The notes beneath the pieces are model-generated. The model saw only the letters and a program-made list of their open reading frames with translations. It did no database searches and was not told the origin of the DNA. Source: DASULK01 sp036381835 (lineage in GTDB: Bacteria; Actinomycetota; Actinomycetes; Mycobacteriales; Micromonosporaceae). From it: 19,030 nucleotides of DNA. A program made the position numbers and the translations under genes. Positions 1 to 6,485 of the stretch are shown here, one piece after another (positions within the stretch are counted from its first letter, which is position 1; every line of letters begins with the position of its first letter). The DNA lies in assembly GCA_036381835.1 (NCBI GenBank), contig DASVCA010000197.1:1-19030 (forward strand). Direction: 5' to 3'.

Positions 1-142
1 GCCGAACCAGCCCCTCCGCCTCCAGGAAACGCAGCTTGGACACCGTCGTATCCGGAAACTCCGGCCGCAACTGCGCCAGCACCTCACCGATGCTCATCAG
101 CTTCTGCGCAGGTACGGAAGACTGCGCGGCACGCTCGGTCAC
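1..142 (-). CDS. ftsR: MerR-family regulator FtsR, N-terminal part (cut by window edge)
   Basis: Only the first 47 codons lie inside the window. From a GTG at 142 the protein reads into MSIGEVLAQLRPEFPD and then SKLRFLEAEGLV, the first helix-turn-helix of the MerR-type regulator known as Rv1828 in mycobacteria and FtsR in corynebacteria, which activates ftsZ. An in-frame stop at 152-154 limits the start to GTG 142 or to the internal ATG at 97, which begins directly at MSIGEV. Position immediately downstream of garA is the conserved actinobacterial order and supports the call. The wing, the rest of the DNA-binding domain and any effector domain are outside the window. The identity is sure from motif plus synteny; the exact start is not. 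Confidence 0.85.
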   Translation of the reverse strand, partial: MTERAAQSSVPAQKLMSIGEVLAQLRPEFPDTTVSKLRFLEAEGLVR

Positions 143-203
143 CTGGCCGCCTCACACGGATCGGCGGCCGCGATCAGTCGGCCAACGGACCCGGTGACCC
201 CGC

Positions 204-653
204 TCACCCGCGGCCGGCCTCCTCCGGCCGTGGACCCGCGATGAACAGCAGCCGGAACTTGCCGATCTGCACCTCGTCGCCGCTGTTCAACGTCGCCGCC
301 TCGACCCGCTCACGGTTGACGTAGGTCCCGTTCAAACTCCCCACGTCCCGAACCGTGAACACCCCGCCTTCCCGATGGAACTCGGCGTGCCGACGCGACA
401 CCGTCACATCATCGAGGAAAATGTCACTGTCCGGATGCCGCCCACTCGTCGTCACATCATGATCGAGCAGGAACCGGGCACCGGCGTTGGGCCCCCGCCG
501 GACCACCAACAGCGCCATACCGGGAGGCAGCGAACCGGACAACCGGTTCGGCACCACCTCGGCCTCCGGACCCTCCAGCACCTCGTCGAGCGCGCCGAGA
601 CTCATAGTCGACGTCACATCGAGCGGGGGGAACTCGTCGCCTGGGCGCGTCAT
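204..653 (-). CDS. garA: FHA-domain protein GarA (OdhI-type metabolic switch)
   Basis: A 149-residue forkhead-associated protein. In other actinobacteria GarA/OdhI binds and inhibits 2-oxoglutarate dehydrogenase (and in mycobacteria regulates glutamate enzymes) until its N-terminal threonines are phosphorylated by Ser/Thr kinases. The FHA core runs from about residue 45 to 142 and keeps the phosphopeptide-binding signatures SGRHPDSDI, SRRHAEF and SLNGTYVN. The frame opens at GTG 662, but ATG 653 is preferred: it has GAGGTGG four bases upstream, whereas GTG 662 would have almost no ribosome site. The N-terminal kinase motif is changed: DVTST sits where mycobacterial GarA has ETTSV. The gene lies between gcvH and ftsR, with about 180 bp of non-coding DNA upstream that may carry its own promoter. 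Confidence 0.93.
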   Translation of the reverse strand: MTRPGDEFPPLDVTSTMSLGALDEVLEGPEAEVVPNRLSGSLPPGMALLVVRRGPNAGARFLLDHDVTTSGRHPDSDIFLDDVTVSRRHAEFHREGGVFTVRDVGSLNGTYVNRERVEAATLNSGDEVQIGKFRLLFIAGPRPEEAGRG

Positions 654-764
654 GGGGACCACCTCGTGGATCTCATCGGTCGGCGTCGGGTGTAACGGGA
701 CAAGCCCGTCGGGCAGGCTGCCCTGTTGCGCGAACCGCAGTTCCGCGCCGTGTCACTCCGGATA

Positions 765-782
765 CTCGGTCGACTGGCCGAG
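765..782 (-). terminator. Weak hairpin between gcvH and garA
   Basis: The 179-bp gap between garA and gcvH (654-832) holds no credible gene. It contains a small inverted repeat, CTCGGTC and GGCCGAG around a four-base loop (seven pairs, one of them G-T), about 50 bp past the gcvH stop. There is no T-tract, so it is at best a weak attenuator or terminator. I see no convincing -10/-35 pair for garA here. Confidence 0.25.
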
Positions 783-832
783 CGTAGCCAGCACGAACGG
801 ACACGGCAACCGAACGCGCGCGCGACATACGG

Positions 833-1243
833 TCAGCTCTCGGTGACTTCGCGATAGGCGTCCGCGGTGAGCAACCCGCCGATCGCCGCTGGATCATCAG
901 GCGCGATCTCGACCAGCCAACCCTCACCGTACGGATCCCGGTTGACCGTCTCGGGCGCGTCCGCGAGCCTGTCGTTGCAGGCCACGACCGTACCCGAGAT
1001 CGGCGCGTAGATCTCCGACACACTCTTGGTCGACTCGATCTCGCCCAGGGACTCACCGGCTGTCACCGCCGCGCCCACCTCGGGCAACTGGACGAACACG
1101 ATGTCCCCCAGCGCGTCCTGTGCGAAGTGGGTGATGCCCACCCGCACCGGTCCGCTGCCGTCACCGGCCACCCACTCGTGCTCGGCCGTGTACCGCAGTT
1201 CCTCAGGAATCACAGACCGCGTCCTTCGCTGTCGATCACTCAT
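833..1243 (-). CDS. gcvH: Glycine cleavage system H protein
   Basis: A 136-residue lipoyl carrier protein that shuttles the aminomethyl group of glycine between the P, T and L proteins. The fold is recognisable from YTAEHEWV near residue 18 through GDIVFVQLPEVG to the lipoylation segment GEIESTKSVSEIYAP, in which Lys73 is the lipoylated residue. The usual family length is about 125-135. ATG 1243 is chosen over the longer frame beginning at 1300: the preceding residues are Arg-rich and unlike the family, and GGCGG lies upstream of 1243. No gcvP or gcvT is present nearby; as in mycobacteria, gcvH stands alone beside garA, so it may be tied to this regulatory cluster as much as to glycine catabolism. 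Confidence 0.95.
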   Translation of the reverse strand: MSDRQRRTRSVIPEELRYTAEHEWVAGDGSGPVRVGITHFAQDALGDIVFVQLPEVGAAVTAGESLGEIESTKSVSEIYAPISGTVVACNDRLADAPETVNRDPYGEGWLVEIAPDDPAAIGGLLTADAYREVTES

Positions 1244-1280
1244 ATATCCGCCGGCCGGTCTCGAGGCCCGACACATCCGA

Positions 1281-2105
1281 TCACGAGACCGGGCGTGCAT
1301 GCTCCAGCTCCGGCGGCTCGCGCAAAGCCGTCACATCGACCACTTCACGCTCCTCGACGATCACGTTACCGCCGTCGCCCTGCACCGATTCGACCACCCC
1401 ACCCGGAATGCTCAACGCCGTTCGCATCGTCGTGGGATCACCGATCACCATGATCGTGTACGGGGCGCCCAGCACGTGTCCGTCCACGACCAACCCTCCG
1501 TCGTCCCCGCCGAGGAAATACGTGGACGCGACGATCCGCACCGAGGCGCCGCCCCGACCGCTGATCTGCATCGCCTCCGCACCCGCCCCGCGGAGCTCCT
1601 GCACCGCGTCCAGGATCGTCGCCGAACCGATCGGCGTGCCACCGGCGATGAAGGTCAGTGACAACCCCGGCCCCCGAGCCGGCAGCGTGCCGGCCAGAAT
1701 CCCCAGCTCATCCGCCTGCCGAGTCGCCTCCTCCAACGCGGCGGCGTGCCGCTGCGCACCCGTTGCGAGCTGCCGCTGGCTCTCCTCCAGCTCCGCGATC
1801 TCCCGGCGCAGCCGCTGCTCCCGAGCCTCCAGGTCGGACTGAATCCGTACCAGATCCTCCAGGCGCGCCGCGGACAGATCCTCATCGGTGCCGAGGCTTT
1901 TGAACTCCACCGCCAGCGTGAACCCGAGCAGTGCCAGCAGGATCAGACTCGCCAGCCGCCGCGACCGCAGCCACCCCAGCAACGGCCCGGCCGACGGCAC
2001 CACCCTGGTCACCCGGCTCATCGATCCGTTCGCCATCGCACCGGGCTCCTGCGCAGCCGAATCCGTACCCGCGGGCGCCTCGACCCGGCTCAACTCCTCA
2101 CCCAT
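1281..2105 (-). CDS. DUF881-family membrane-anchored protein (second copy in cluster)
   Basis: A 274-residue DUF881 protein corresponding by position to Rv1825. It has a cytoplasmic N-terminus of about 45 residues, one membrane helix (about 50-67, LASLILLALLGFTLAVEF), a coiled coil (about 78-135, rich in Glu, Arg and Leu) and the extracytoplasmic DUF881 domain with the family features GPGLSLTF, ILDAVQELRGAGAEAMQI and GGDDGGLVVDG. The biochemical function of DUF881 is not established; the coiled coil and single anchor suggest an envelope or division scaffold. It starts 11 bp after the sbp stop. ATG 2105 has only a weak AGGG upstream; ATG 2036 (MANGSMSR) has GGAG nine bases upstream and is a reasonable alternative. 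Its paralogue lies just upstream at 2449-3363. Confidence 0.85.
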   Translation of the reverse strand: MGEELSRVEAPAGTDSAAQEPGAMANGSMSRVTRVVPSAGPLLGWLRSRRLASLILLALLGFTLAVEFKSLGTDEDLSAARLEDLVRIQSDLEAREQRLRREIAELEESQRQLATGAQRHAAALEEATRQADELGILAGTLPARGPGLSLTFIAGGTPIGSATILDAVQELRGAGAEAMQISGRGGASVRIVASTYFLGGDDGGLVVDGHVLGAPYTIMVIGDPTTMRTALSIPGGVVESVQGDGGNVIVEEREVVDVTALREPPELEHARPVS

Positions 2106-2116
2106 CAGCGCAAACC

Positions 2117-2449
2117 CTAGGCCCGGAAGAGGCGACGTCGGATAGCCGCCGCATTGCCGAAGATCCGCACCCCGAGGACCACCACCACACCGGTGGACAA
2201 CTGCGCGCCCACCCCGAGCTGGTCGCCCAAGTAGACGATCAGCGCGGCGATCAGGACGTTACCGACGAACGAGACGACGAACTGCTTGTCGTCGAACACC
2301 CCGTCGAGTTTCGCCCGGATCCCACCGAACACCGCATCGAGCGCCGCGACGACCGCGATCGGCAGGTACGGCTGCAACGCGACCGGCACCGTCGGATCGA
2401 GGAACAACCCGAGCACGGCACCGGCGAGCAACGCGAGAACAGGAACCAT
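2117..2449 (-). CDS. sbp: Small basic protein family (Sbp, DUF1290)
   Basis: A 110-residue integral membrane protein with three hydrophobic segments (about 3-17, 26-42 and 60-98) and the family core AVVAALDAVFGGIRAKLDGVFDDKQFVVSFVGN (residues roughly 32-64). The C-terminus is basic (RRRLF). Sbp-family proteins lie between two DUF881 genes in many Gram-positive bacteria, including next to division genes in Bacillus and as Rv1824 in mycobacteria; their molecular role is unknown. Its ATG shares one base with the stop of the upstream DUF881 gene (TGATG), a sign of translational coupling. The GGAGGCAGCTG stretch inside the end of the upstream gene provides its ribosome site. Confidence 0.9.
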   Translation of the reverse strand: MVPVLALLAGAVLGLFLDPTVPVALQPYLPIAVVAALDAVFGGIRAKLDGVFDDKQFVVSFVGNVLIAALIVYLGDQLGVGAQLSTGVVVVLGVRIFGNAAAIRRRLFRA

Positions 2450-3363
2450 CAGCTGCCTCCGGACGGGGTGAGGGACCGCCCCCGGCCGCTCGGCGCCGGG
2501 GAGGTCGTGCTTGTCGGATCCGCATACCGCAACCGTGGATCGCTGGCAGCGGGCAAAGTCAGGTCGTCAGCGGCGCGTACCTGGAACTGCATACCGTAGT
2601 CGCGTACCAGTTGACGCATCAGCCGCGCTGTACCGCTATCCTCGAACCGCTTCATCATCTCCTTCGGACCGATCGCCGTCACCTCATACGGCCCGAGAAT
2701 CGGACGGAAATCGACGAGGATCGCATCACCGGCGGACCGGATGGTCGATGTGCTGGTGAGCCGCTGACCGTTGATGGCGATCGCCTCCGCTCCGGCGCTC
2801 CACAGCGCGTTGGCGATGTGCTGCAGGTCCCGGTCGAGCACCCGGCTCAACTTCGGGTCGGTCCCGGTCACCGCGTCGGGCGGCGCGTCCGCGACGGTGA
2901 CGACCACCCCGTCGCCGCGGACCCGGGCAAGCCCCACGGTCGCCTCCAGCATCCGCAGCCGGGCCGCGTCATCGCTGGACAGCACCGAGTCACGTAGCCG
3001 GGCCACCTCCGCGCGCAGCTCTTCCGCCCGAGCCGCAAGCTCGTCGGTCCGCGCGTTGCGCTGGCGGATCTGCTCGGCCAGCGCCGCGCGGACCTTGGCC
3101 CGCTCCGGTTCCTCGGTGACCGTCTGCAGGTAGGCCACGGCCAGCAGGAACCCGACCATGACCAGCGCGACCGTGCTCAGTGTCCGGCCGAGGAGGCGCT
3201 CGAAGCGCCCGGGTGGACCCTCCTGTTGCCGCTTGGCTGCCGCGTCGGCGTAACCGGGGTCGAGCGGGTGGCGGAACAGGACGTTCAGGAAGTCGGGTCC
3301 GAAGATCTTCGCCGTCCAGTCCGTCGTCGACGGGTGGTCACTGCTCGGACGGTCCTTGCTCAT
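2449..3363 (-). CDS. DUF881-family membrane-anchored protein (first copy in cluster)
   Basis: A 304-residue protein, positional counterpart of Rv1823. It has an N-terminal cytoplasmic part of about 70 residues, one membrane helix (LSTVALVMVGFLLAVAYL), a charged coiled coil rich in RAELRAEVARL-type heptads and a DUF881 domain with GDGVVVTVADAP, LQHIANALWSAGAEAIAING and ILGPYEVTAIG. The start is ATG 3363, which overlaps the stop of the phosphatidyltransferase gene as ATGA and has GGAGG nine bases upstream. An extension to 3456 would run antisense-like Pro/Gly/Arg-rich sequence over the upstream gene and is rejected. The C-terminal tail is Pro/Ser-rich and probably disordered. Function is unknown; pairing with the second copy around Sbp suggests one membrane complex. 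Confidence 0.87.
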   Translation of the reverse strand: MSKDRPSSDHPSTTDWTAKIFGPDFLNVLFRHPLDPGYADAAAKRQQEGPPGRFERLLGRTLSTVALVMVGFLLAVAYLQTVTEEPERAKVRAALAEQIRQRNARTDELAARAEELRAEVARLRDSVLSSDDAARLRMLEATVGLARVRGDGVVVTVADAPPDAVTGTDPKLSRVLDRDLQHIANALWSAGAEAIAINGQRLTSTSTIRSAGDAILVDFRPILGPYEVTAIGPKEMMKRFEDSGTARLMRQLVRDYGMQFQVRAADDLTLPAASDPRLRYADPTSTTSPAPSGRGRSLTPSGGS

Positions 3364-3998
3364 GCCGCCTCCGTCCGTCGACGGGCACCGCGGATCAGCG
3401 TCAGGGCCTGGCCGGCGTAGAGGGCTCCCGCCGCCCAGTAGAGCGCCAGGCCCCACCAGGCGAGCGCCCAGCCGATGATCCCGGCGAGCGGCGTGGATGT
3501 GCTCTCCGCCAGCAGGATCAGCGGGAAGGCGGCGAGCAGGACGAACGTCGCGGTCTTACCGAGGTAGTGCACCTGGGGCGGGCCGTAGTCGTGTCGGCGC
3601 AACGCCCACAGCCAGCCGGCCATGAACAGTTCCCGGGCCACCAGTGCCGCGGTGAACGGCCACGGCAGCACCTCCCGGGCGGTGAAGGCGAGAAGCGTGG
3701 CGAGGATGTAGAGCCGGTCCGAGGCGGGATCCAGCAGCTCCCCCAGCCGGCTCACCTGCCCCAGGCGGCGTGCCGCCCAGCCGTCCAGCCAGTCGGTGGC
3801 CCCGCCGACGGCGAGTACCACGACCGCGGCGACGTCGGCCCGGGCGACCAGGAACAGGTAGAGGAACAGGGGTACGCCGAGCAGGCGGACGAAGCTGATC
3901 AGATTGGGGACGGTCAGGACACGGGTTCCTGCGGCGGCGGGGACAGCGGCGCCGTCGGAGCGCCGCAGGCTCACCGCCCGCGTCGGCCGACGCGCCAC
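3360..3998 (-). CDS. CDP-alcohol phosphatidyltransferase (PgsA2-like)
   Basis: A 212-residue polytopic membrane enzyme of the CDP-alcohol phosphatidyltransferase family, which joins a CDP-activated lipid to an alcohol such as glycerol-3-phosphate. The complete catalytic motif is present: Asp69, Asp72, Gly73, Ala76, Arg77, Gly86, Asp90 and Asp94 in DWLDGWAARRLG followed by LGELLDPASD. The family start is chosen as GTG 3998 because GGGGGAGG lies five bases upstream; the open frame to 4181 encodes unlikely Pro/Thr/Arg-rich sequence. It is the first gene of the minus-strand cluster and corresponds by position to Rv1822 (pgsA2). The alcohol acceptor cannot be read from the sequence, so PGP synthase is only one possibility. 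The stop overlaps the next start as ATGA. Confidence 0.9.
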   Translation of the reverse strand: MARRPTRAVSLRRSDGAAVPAAAGTRVLTVPNLISFVRLLGVPLFLYLFLVARADVAAVVVLAVGGATDWLDGWAARRLGQVSRLGELLDPASDRLYILATLLAFTAREVLPWPFTAALVARELFMAGWLWALRRHDYGPPQVHYLGKTATFVLLAAFPLILLAESTSTPLAGIIGWALAWWGLALYWAAGALYAGQALTLIRGARRRTEAA

Positions 3999-4109
3999 GC
4001 GTACCTCCCCCTTTACGGACCGGCTCCTCCGCTCCCGAAGCCTGTTCCCTGTCGCGGTCATCCTGCCGGCCGGCGGCCTGGTCGATGTGCGGGTGCCGGC
4101 GGCGCAGCC

Positions 4110-4115
4110 ACTATA
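4110..4115 (-). promoter_or_regulatory. Candidate -10 box for the 3998-1 operon
   Basis: Read on the minus strand this is TATAGT, a close match to the sigma-70-type -10 consensus, in a stretch (3999-4277) that otherwise holds no gene. No good -35 element is seen. It would start transcription near 4103 and leave a leader of about 105 nt before GTG 3998. Confidence 0.4.
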
Positions 4116-4183
4116 TCCGGCCGTTGTCGTCGGGCCGGGTTTTCGATTGGGTGTCTGTGGTGGTGTGAGGGGGGATACCACCG

Positions 4184-4205
4184 CTAGCGCATCCTAGGAC
4201 GCTAG
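4184..4205. repeat. Inverted repeat with three CTAG cores in a divergent promoter region
   Basis: CTAGCG (4184-4189) and CGCTAG (4200-4205) form an inverted repeat flanking a third palindrome CCTAGG (4193-4198). Three CTAG tetramers thus lie within 22 bp, between the divergently transcribed phosphatidyltransferase operon and the small gene at 4278. It could be an operator for either side; no protein can be assigned. Confidence 0.45.
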
Positions 4206-4277
4206 GTTATGCGGTGTTCGATTGACGCGCGGCAGGACGGGTAGTCCCCGGGGACATCCAGGACGGGAGGGTCGCAG

Positions 4278-4487
4278 ATGCCGGGACCACGGCCAGGGAG
4301 CAAGAAGTACGACATCAAACGGGCACGGTTGCGCAAGATCGTGGAGGACTCGGGGCGCGCCGCAGATCAGGAGGCGAACGACGTCGCCAACGAGATCCTG
4401 CAGGAGAACCGCGACCGCACCGGGGTGCTGCGCAGCGAGCGGGGCCGGGGACCCAAGGGTGAACGGATGCGCGGCGAACCACGGTGA
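4278..4487 (+). CDS. Small conserved-type hypothetical protein, 69 aa, charged
   Basis: A 69-residue highly charged soluble protein beginning MPGPRPGSKKYDIKRARLRK, with a central helix-prone stretch (about 19-49, including EANDVANEIL) and a basic Gly/Arg-rich tail. It has a strong ribosome site, GGGAGGG five bases before the ATG, and its stop is immediately followed by a perfect hairpin, so it is very likely a real gene. I do not recognise a family with known function. Its charge and size would fit a nucleic-acid- or ribosome-associated protein, but that is a guess. It is convergent with another 69-residue gene at 4531-4740. Confidence 0.75.
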   Translation: MPGPRPGSKKYDIKRARLRKIVEDSGRAADQEANDVANEILQENRDRTGVLRSERGRGPKGERMRGEPR

Positions 4488-4526
4488 CGTGTGCGGGTCG
4501 GACCGGCCGGTCCGACCCGCACACGT
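4487..4526. terminator. Perfect 40-nt palindrome, bidirectional terminator
   Basis: The left arm ACGTGTGCGGGTCGGACCGG is followed directly by its exact reverse complement, giving 20 uninterrupted pairs with no loop other than that forced by folding. It begins at the last base of the stop codon of the plus gene (4278-4487) and ends four bases before the stop codon of the minus gene (4531-4740). This is the position expected of a shared terminator. There is no T-rich tail. Confidence 0.8.
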
Positions 4527-4530
4527 TCGA

Positions 4531-4740
4531 TCAGGAACGGTCCTCGCCCTGCCGGCGTCGCTGCCTGGCCGCCGCCACGGGACGCCGAGCCGGCCCGTAC
4601 GGCGAAACCTCCCCCGCCGGCACCGGACGCCCCCGGCCGCCCTTGACGTCGTGGGGGTCACCCGGGCGAGGCCCCTTGTTGTCCTGCACCAAGGGATTCA
4701 ACTCGTTGCGGCGCATCTCCATCTGCTGGATGTTGACCAT
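4531..4740 (-). CDS. Small hypothetical protein, 69 aa, basic and probably disordered
   Basis: The protein begins MVNIQQMEMRRNELNPLVQD and continues into Gly/Pro/Arg-rich sequence (DVKGGRGRPVPAGEVSPYGP) with a basic C-terminus, so only the first 20 residues look structured. The start is well supported by AAGGAG eight bases upstream of ATG 4740, and the gene ends at the shared palindromic terminator. No known family is recognised and there are no Cys residues or membrane segments. It is convergent with the 4278 gene and divergent from the HhH gene at 4851, with a 110-bp gap that should hold both promoters. Confidence 0.7.
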   Translation of the reverse strand: MVNIQQMEMRRNELNPLVQDNKGPRPGDPHDVKGGRGRPVPAGEVSPYGPARRPVAAARQRRRQGEDRS

Positions 4741-4850
4741 TGCCGTTCTCCTTCCGCCCTGTCTTCGGGTACCCCCGCCGGACCGCGCTCATACGCCCGC
4801 GCCGCCGGCCGGCGGCACATGATCGCGTCGGGATCGGGTAGGCCGCGACG

Positions 4851-5501
4851 GTGGAGCGCGATCGGACGATGGTCGATGTGCTGCTGAGGCGGGAAGGGCG
4901 GACGTACGCCGAGGAGGCCGGCATCGCCCTGGCCGACCGCCCGGCACCGCTGTACCAGTTGCTCGTCCTCACCACGCTGCTCAGCAGCCGCATCCGCGCG
5001 GGGGTGGCGATCGAGGCGGCCCGCCAGATCTTCGCGGCCGGCTACCGCACCCCACAGGCCATGGCCGCGGCGAGCTGGCGGGACCGGGTGGACGCGCTGG
5101 GCCGCGGCCACTATCGGCGGTACGACGAGCGGACGGCGACCATGCTCGGCCAGGGTGCCGAGTTGTGCCTTCGACGGTGGCACGGCGACCTGCGCCGGCT
5201 GCGCCGCGACGGCGACGGTGATCTCGCCCGGCTGCGGGAGCTGCTCACGGAGTTCCCCGGCGTCGGCCCCACCGGCGCCGACATCTTCCTACGCGAAGTC
5301 CAGGCCGTGTGGCCGGAGATCCGCCCGTACGTGGATCGCCGAGTCGCCGAGGGGGCGCGCCGGGTGCGGCTACCGGACTCCCCGGACCGGCTCGCCGGGC
5401 TGGCGCGCGCGGACGACTTCGCACGACTGGTGTCCGCGCTCGTCCGCGTCTCGCTCGAACCGAGGTTGGCCGACGAACTCGCCGCCGCGGCCAGGGGCTG
5501 A
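4851..5501 (+). CDS. HhH-GPD (endonuclease III-like) protein lacking key catalytic features
   Basis: A 216-residue protein with the layout of the endonuclease III superfamily: N-terminal helices with LLVLTTLLSSRIRAGVAIEA (about 37-56), then the helix-hairpin-helix LLTEFPGVGPTGADIFL (131-147), then YVDRRV with Asp162 at the place of the catalytic Asp of the family. The lysine that follows GVG-x in bifunctional glycosylases is Thr141 here, and no four-Cys iron-sulfur motif follows (the only Cys is Cys106). It may therefore be a monofunctional base-excision enzyme or a non-catalytic DNA-binding protein. The start is GTG 4851 with a modest AGG upstream; ATG 4869 is possible. Function is inferred from fold signatures only. 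Confidence 0.72.
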   Translation: MERDRTMVDVLLRREGRTYAEEAGIALADRPAPLYQLLVLTTLLSSRIRAGVAIEAARQIFAAGYRTPQAMAAASWRDRVDALGRGHYRRYDERTATMLGQGAELCLRRWHGDLRRLRRDGDGDLARLRELLTEFPGVGPTGADIFLREVQAVWPEIRPYVDRRVAEGARRVRLPDSPDRLAGLARADDFARLVSALVRVSLEPRLADELAAAARG

Positions 5502-5531
5502 CCCGGGCGCCCGAACGAGCGCGCGGAGCGG

Positions 5532-5720
5532 CTACTTCCCGGTGCCGGAGTTCTGCGGCCGCAGGGCGTACCAGGTGATCGCCCCGGCGGCGATCGACAG
5601 CACCAGCAGTGCGTTCGTCGGCGTCTCGCCGTCGCCCCCGTCCACCCCGAAGATCATCACGAGTGCTCCGACCAGGAAGGCCAGGAAGAGTCGAGTCCGA
5701 TTGCCTGTCACGGATATCAC
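5532..5720 (-). CDS. Small two-helix membrane protein, 62 aa
   Basis: A 62-residue peptide with two predicted membrane segments (LFLAFLVGALVMIFGV, about 11-26, and ALLVLSIAAGAITWYAL, about 37-53) joined by an acidic GDGGDGETPT loop. No family with known function is recognised. GTG 5720 has AGG seven bases upstream. GTG 5711 is an alternative leaderless start, since TAGCGT (5724-5719) lies seven bases before it. The gene is convergent with the HhH gene; the 30-bp gap holds only the short palindrome CGGGCGCCCG. The codon pattern and paired hydrophobic helices favour a real gene over a chance frame. Confidence 0.6.
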   Translation of the reverse strand: MISVTGNRTRLFLAFLVGALVMIFGVDGGDGETPTNALLVLSIAAGAITWYALRPQNSGTGK

Positions 5721-5867
5721 GCTATCGCCTGATTAGTGCAGCTTTCAGGTGATTCGTGTGATCCACCCTGCGCGGCTCGCCGGGCCGATCCGGTTACCGT
5801 CGCGCGGCGGACGGGAACGACCGGAGTGAGCGGCGCGACCAGTCGCCGTGCCGGAGGGAGACAGACC

Positions 5868-6449
5868 ATGACCGGACAATCGGATCAACTGCACGGCAAG
5901 CGGGTGGCGTTCCTGGCCACCGACGGCGTCGAGGAGGTCGAATACACCGAGACGCGGGCCGCGGTGGAGCGGGCCGGCGCACAGGTGGAACTGGTCTCGA
6001 TCAAGCCCGGCACGATCCAGTCGATGCAGCACGACATCCAGCCCGCCGGGACGTACCAGGTCGATCGGACGGTGGCCCAGGCGGACCCGGCCGGCTACGA
6101 CGCCCTCGTGCTGCCCGGCGGGGCGGTCAACCCGGACCGGCTGCGCGTCAACGCCGACGCGATGCGGTTCGTGCGCGCCTTCTTCGAACAGGACAAGCCG
6201 GTCGGTGCCATCTGTCATGGCCCGTGGAGCCTGGTCGAGGCCGATGTGGTGAAGGGGCGGACCGTCACCTCCTACCCGAGTCTGCGTACCGACATCATCA
6301 ACGCCGGCGGTGCCTGGGTCGACCAGGAGGTGCACGTCGACCACGGGCTGGTGACCAGCCGGCGGCCGAGCGACCTGCCGGCCTTCTGCGCCAAACTCGT
6401 CGAGGAGATCGCCGAGGGCAGGCACGCTCTGCAGTCGGTCTCCGCGTGA
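5868..6449 (+). CDS. DJ-1/PfpI-family protein (YhbO/PH1704 type)
   Basis: A 193-residue class-I glutamine-amidotransferase-like protein of the DJ-1/PfpI superfamily. Members act as stress-linked deglycases/glyoxalases or proteases, and the activity of this one cannot be told from sequence. The nucleophile elbow is GAICHGP with Cys116 followed by His117. The acidic partner lies in ATDGVEEVEY (Glu22/Glu23), and the strand-turn DALVLPGGAVNPDRLR is typical of the intracellular protease group. The start is ATG 5868, with GGAGGGAG upstream; an upstream frame to 5736 is Arg/Gly/Thr-rich and lacks a ribosome site. It is transcribed alone and ends in a strong hairpin shared with the convergent gene at 6485. 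Confidence 0.92.
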   Translation: MTGQSDQLHGKRVAFLATDGVEEVEYTETRAAVERAGAQVELVSIKPGTIQSMQHDIQPAGTYQVDRTVAQADPAGYDALVLPGGAVNPDRLRVNADAMRFVRAFFEQDKPVGAICHGPWSLVEADVVKGRTVTSYPSLRTDIINAGGAWVDQEVHVDHGLVTSRRPSDLPAFCAKLVEEIAEGRHALQSVSA

Positions 6450-6461
6450 CCGAAGCAGGCG

Positions 6462-6485
6462 GCGGCCCCGGGCATCCGGGGCCGC
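6462..6485. terminator. 10-bp perfect hairpin, bidirectional terminator
   Basis: GCGGCCCCGG, loop GCAT, then CCGGGGCCGC. It lies 12 bp after the stop of the DJ-1-like gene on the plus strand and reaches the stop codon (TAG, 6487-6485) of the convergent minus-strand gene. No T-tract follows, as is usual for high-GC actinomycete terminators. Confidence 0.75.

Noticed and set aside
1244..1300. N-terminal extension of GcvH
   Set aside because: The extra 19 residues are Arg-rich, unlike the family, and would overlap the end of the DUF881 gene.
3364..3456. N-terminal extension of the first DUF881 protein
   Set aside because: It would overlap the phosphatidyltransferase gene, whereas ATG 3363 has GGAGG and an ATGA overlap.
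5504..5513. Palindrome CGGGCGCCCG as a terminator
   Set aside because: Only ten bases without a loop; common by chance in DNA of this GC content.
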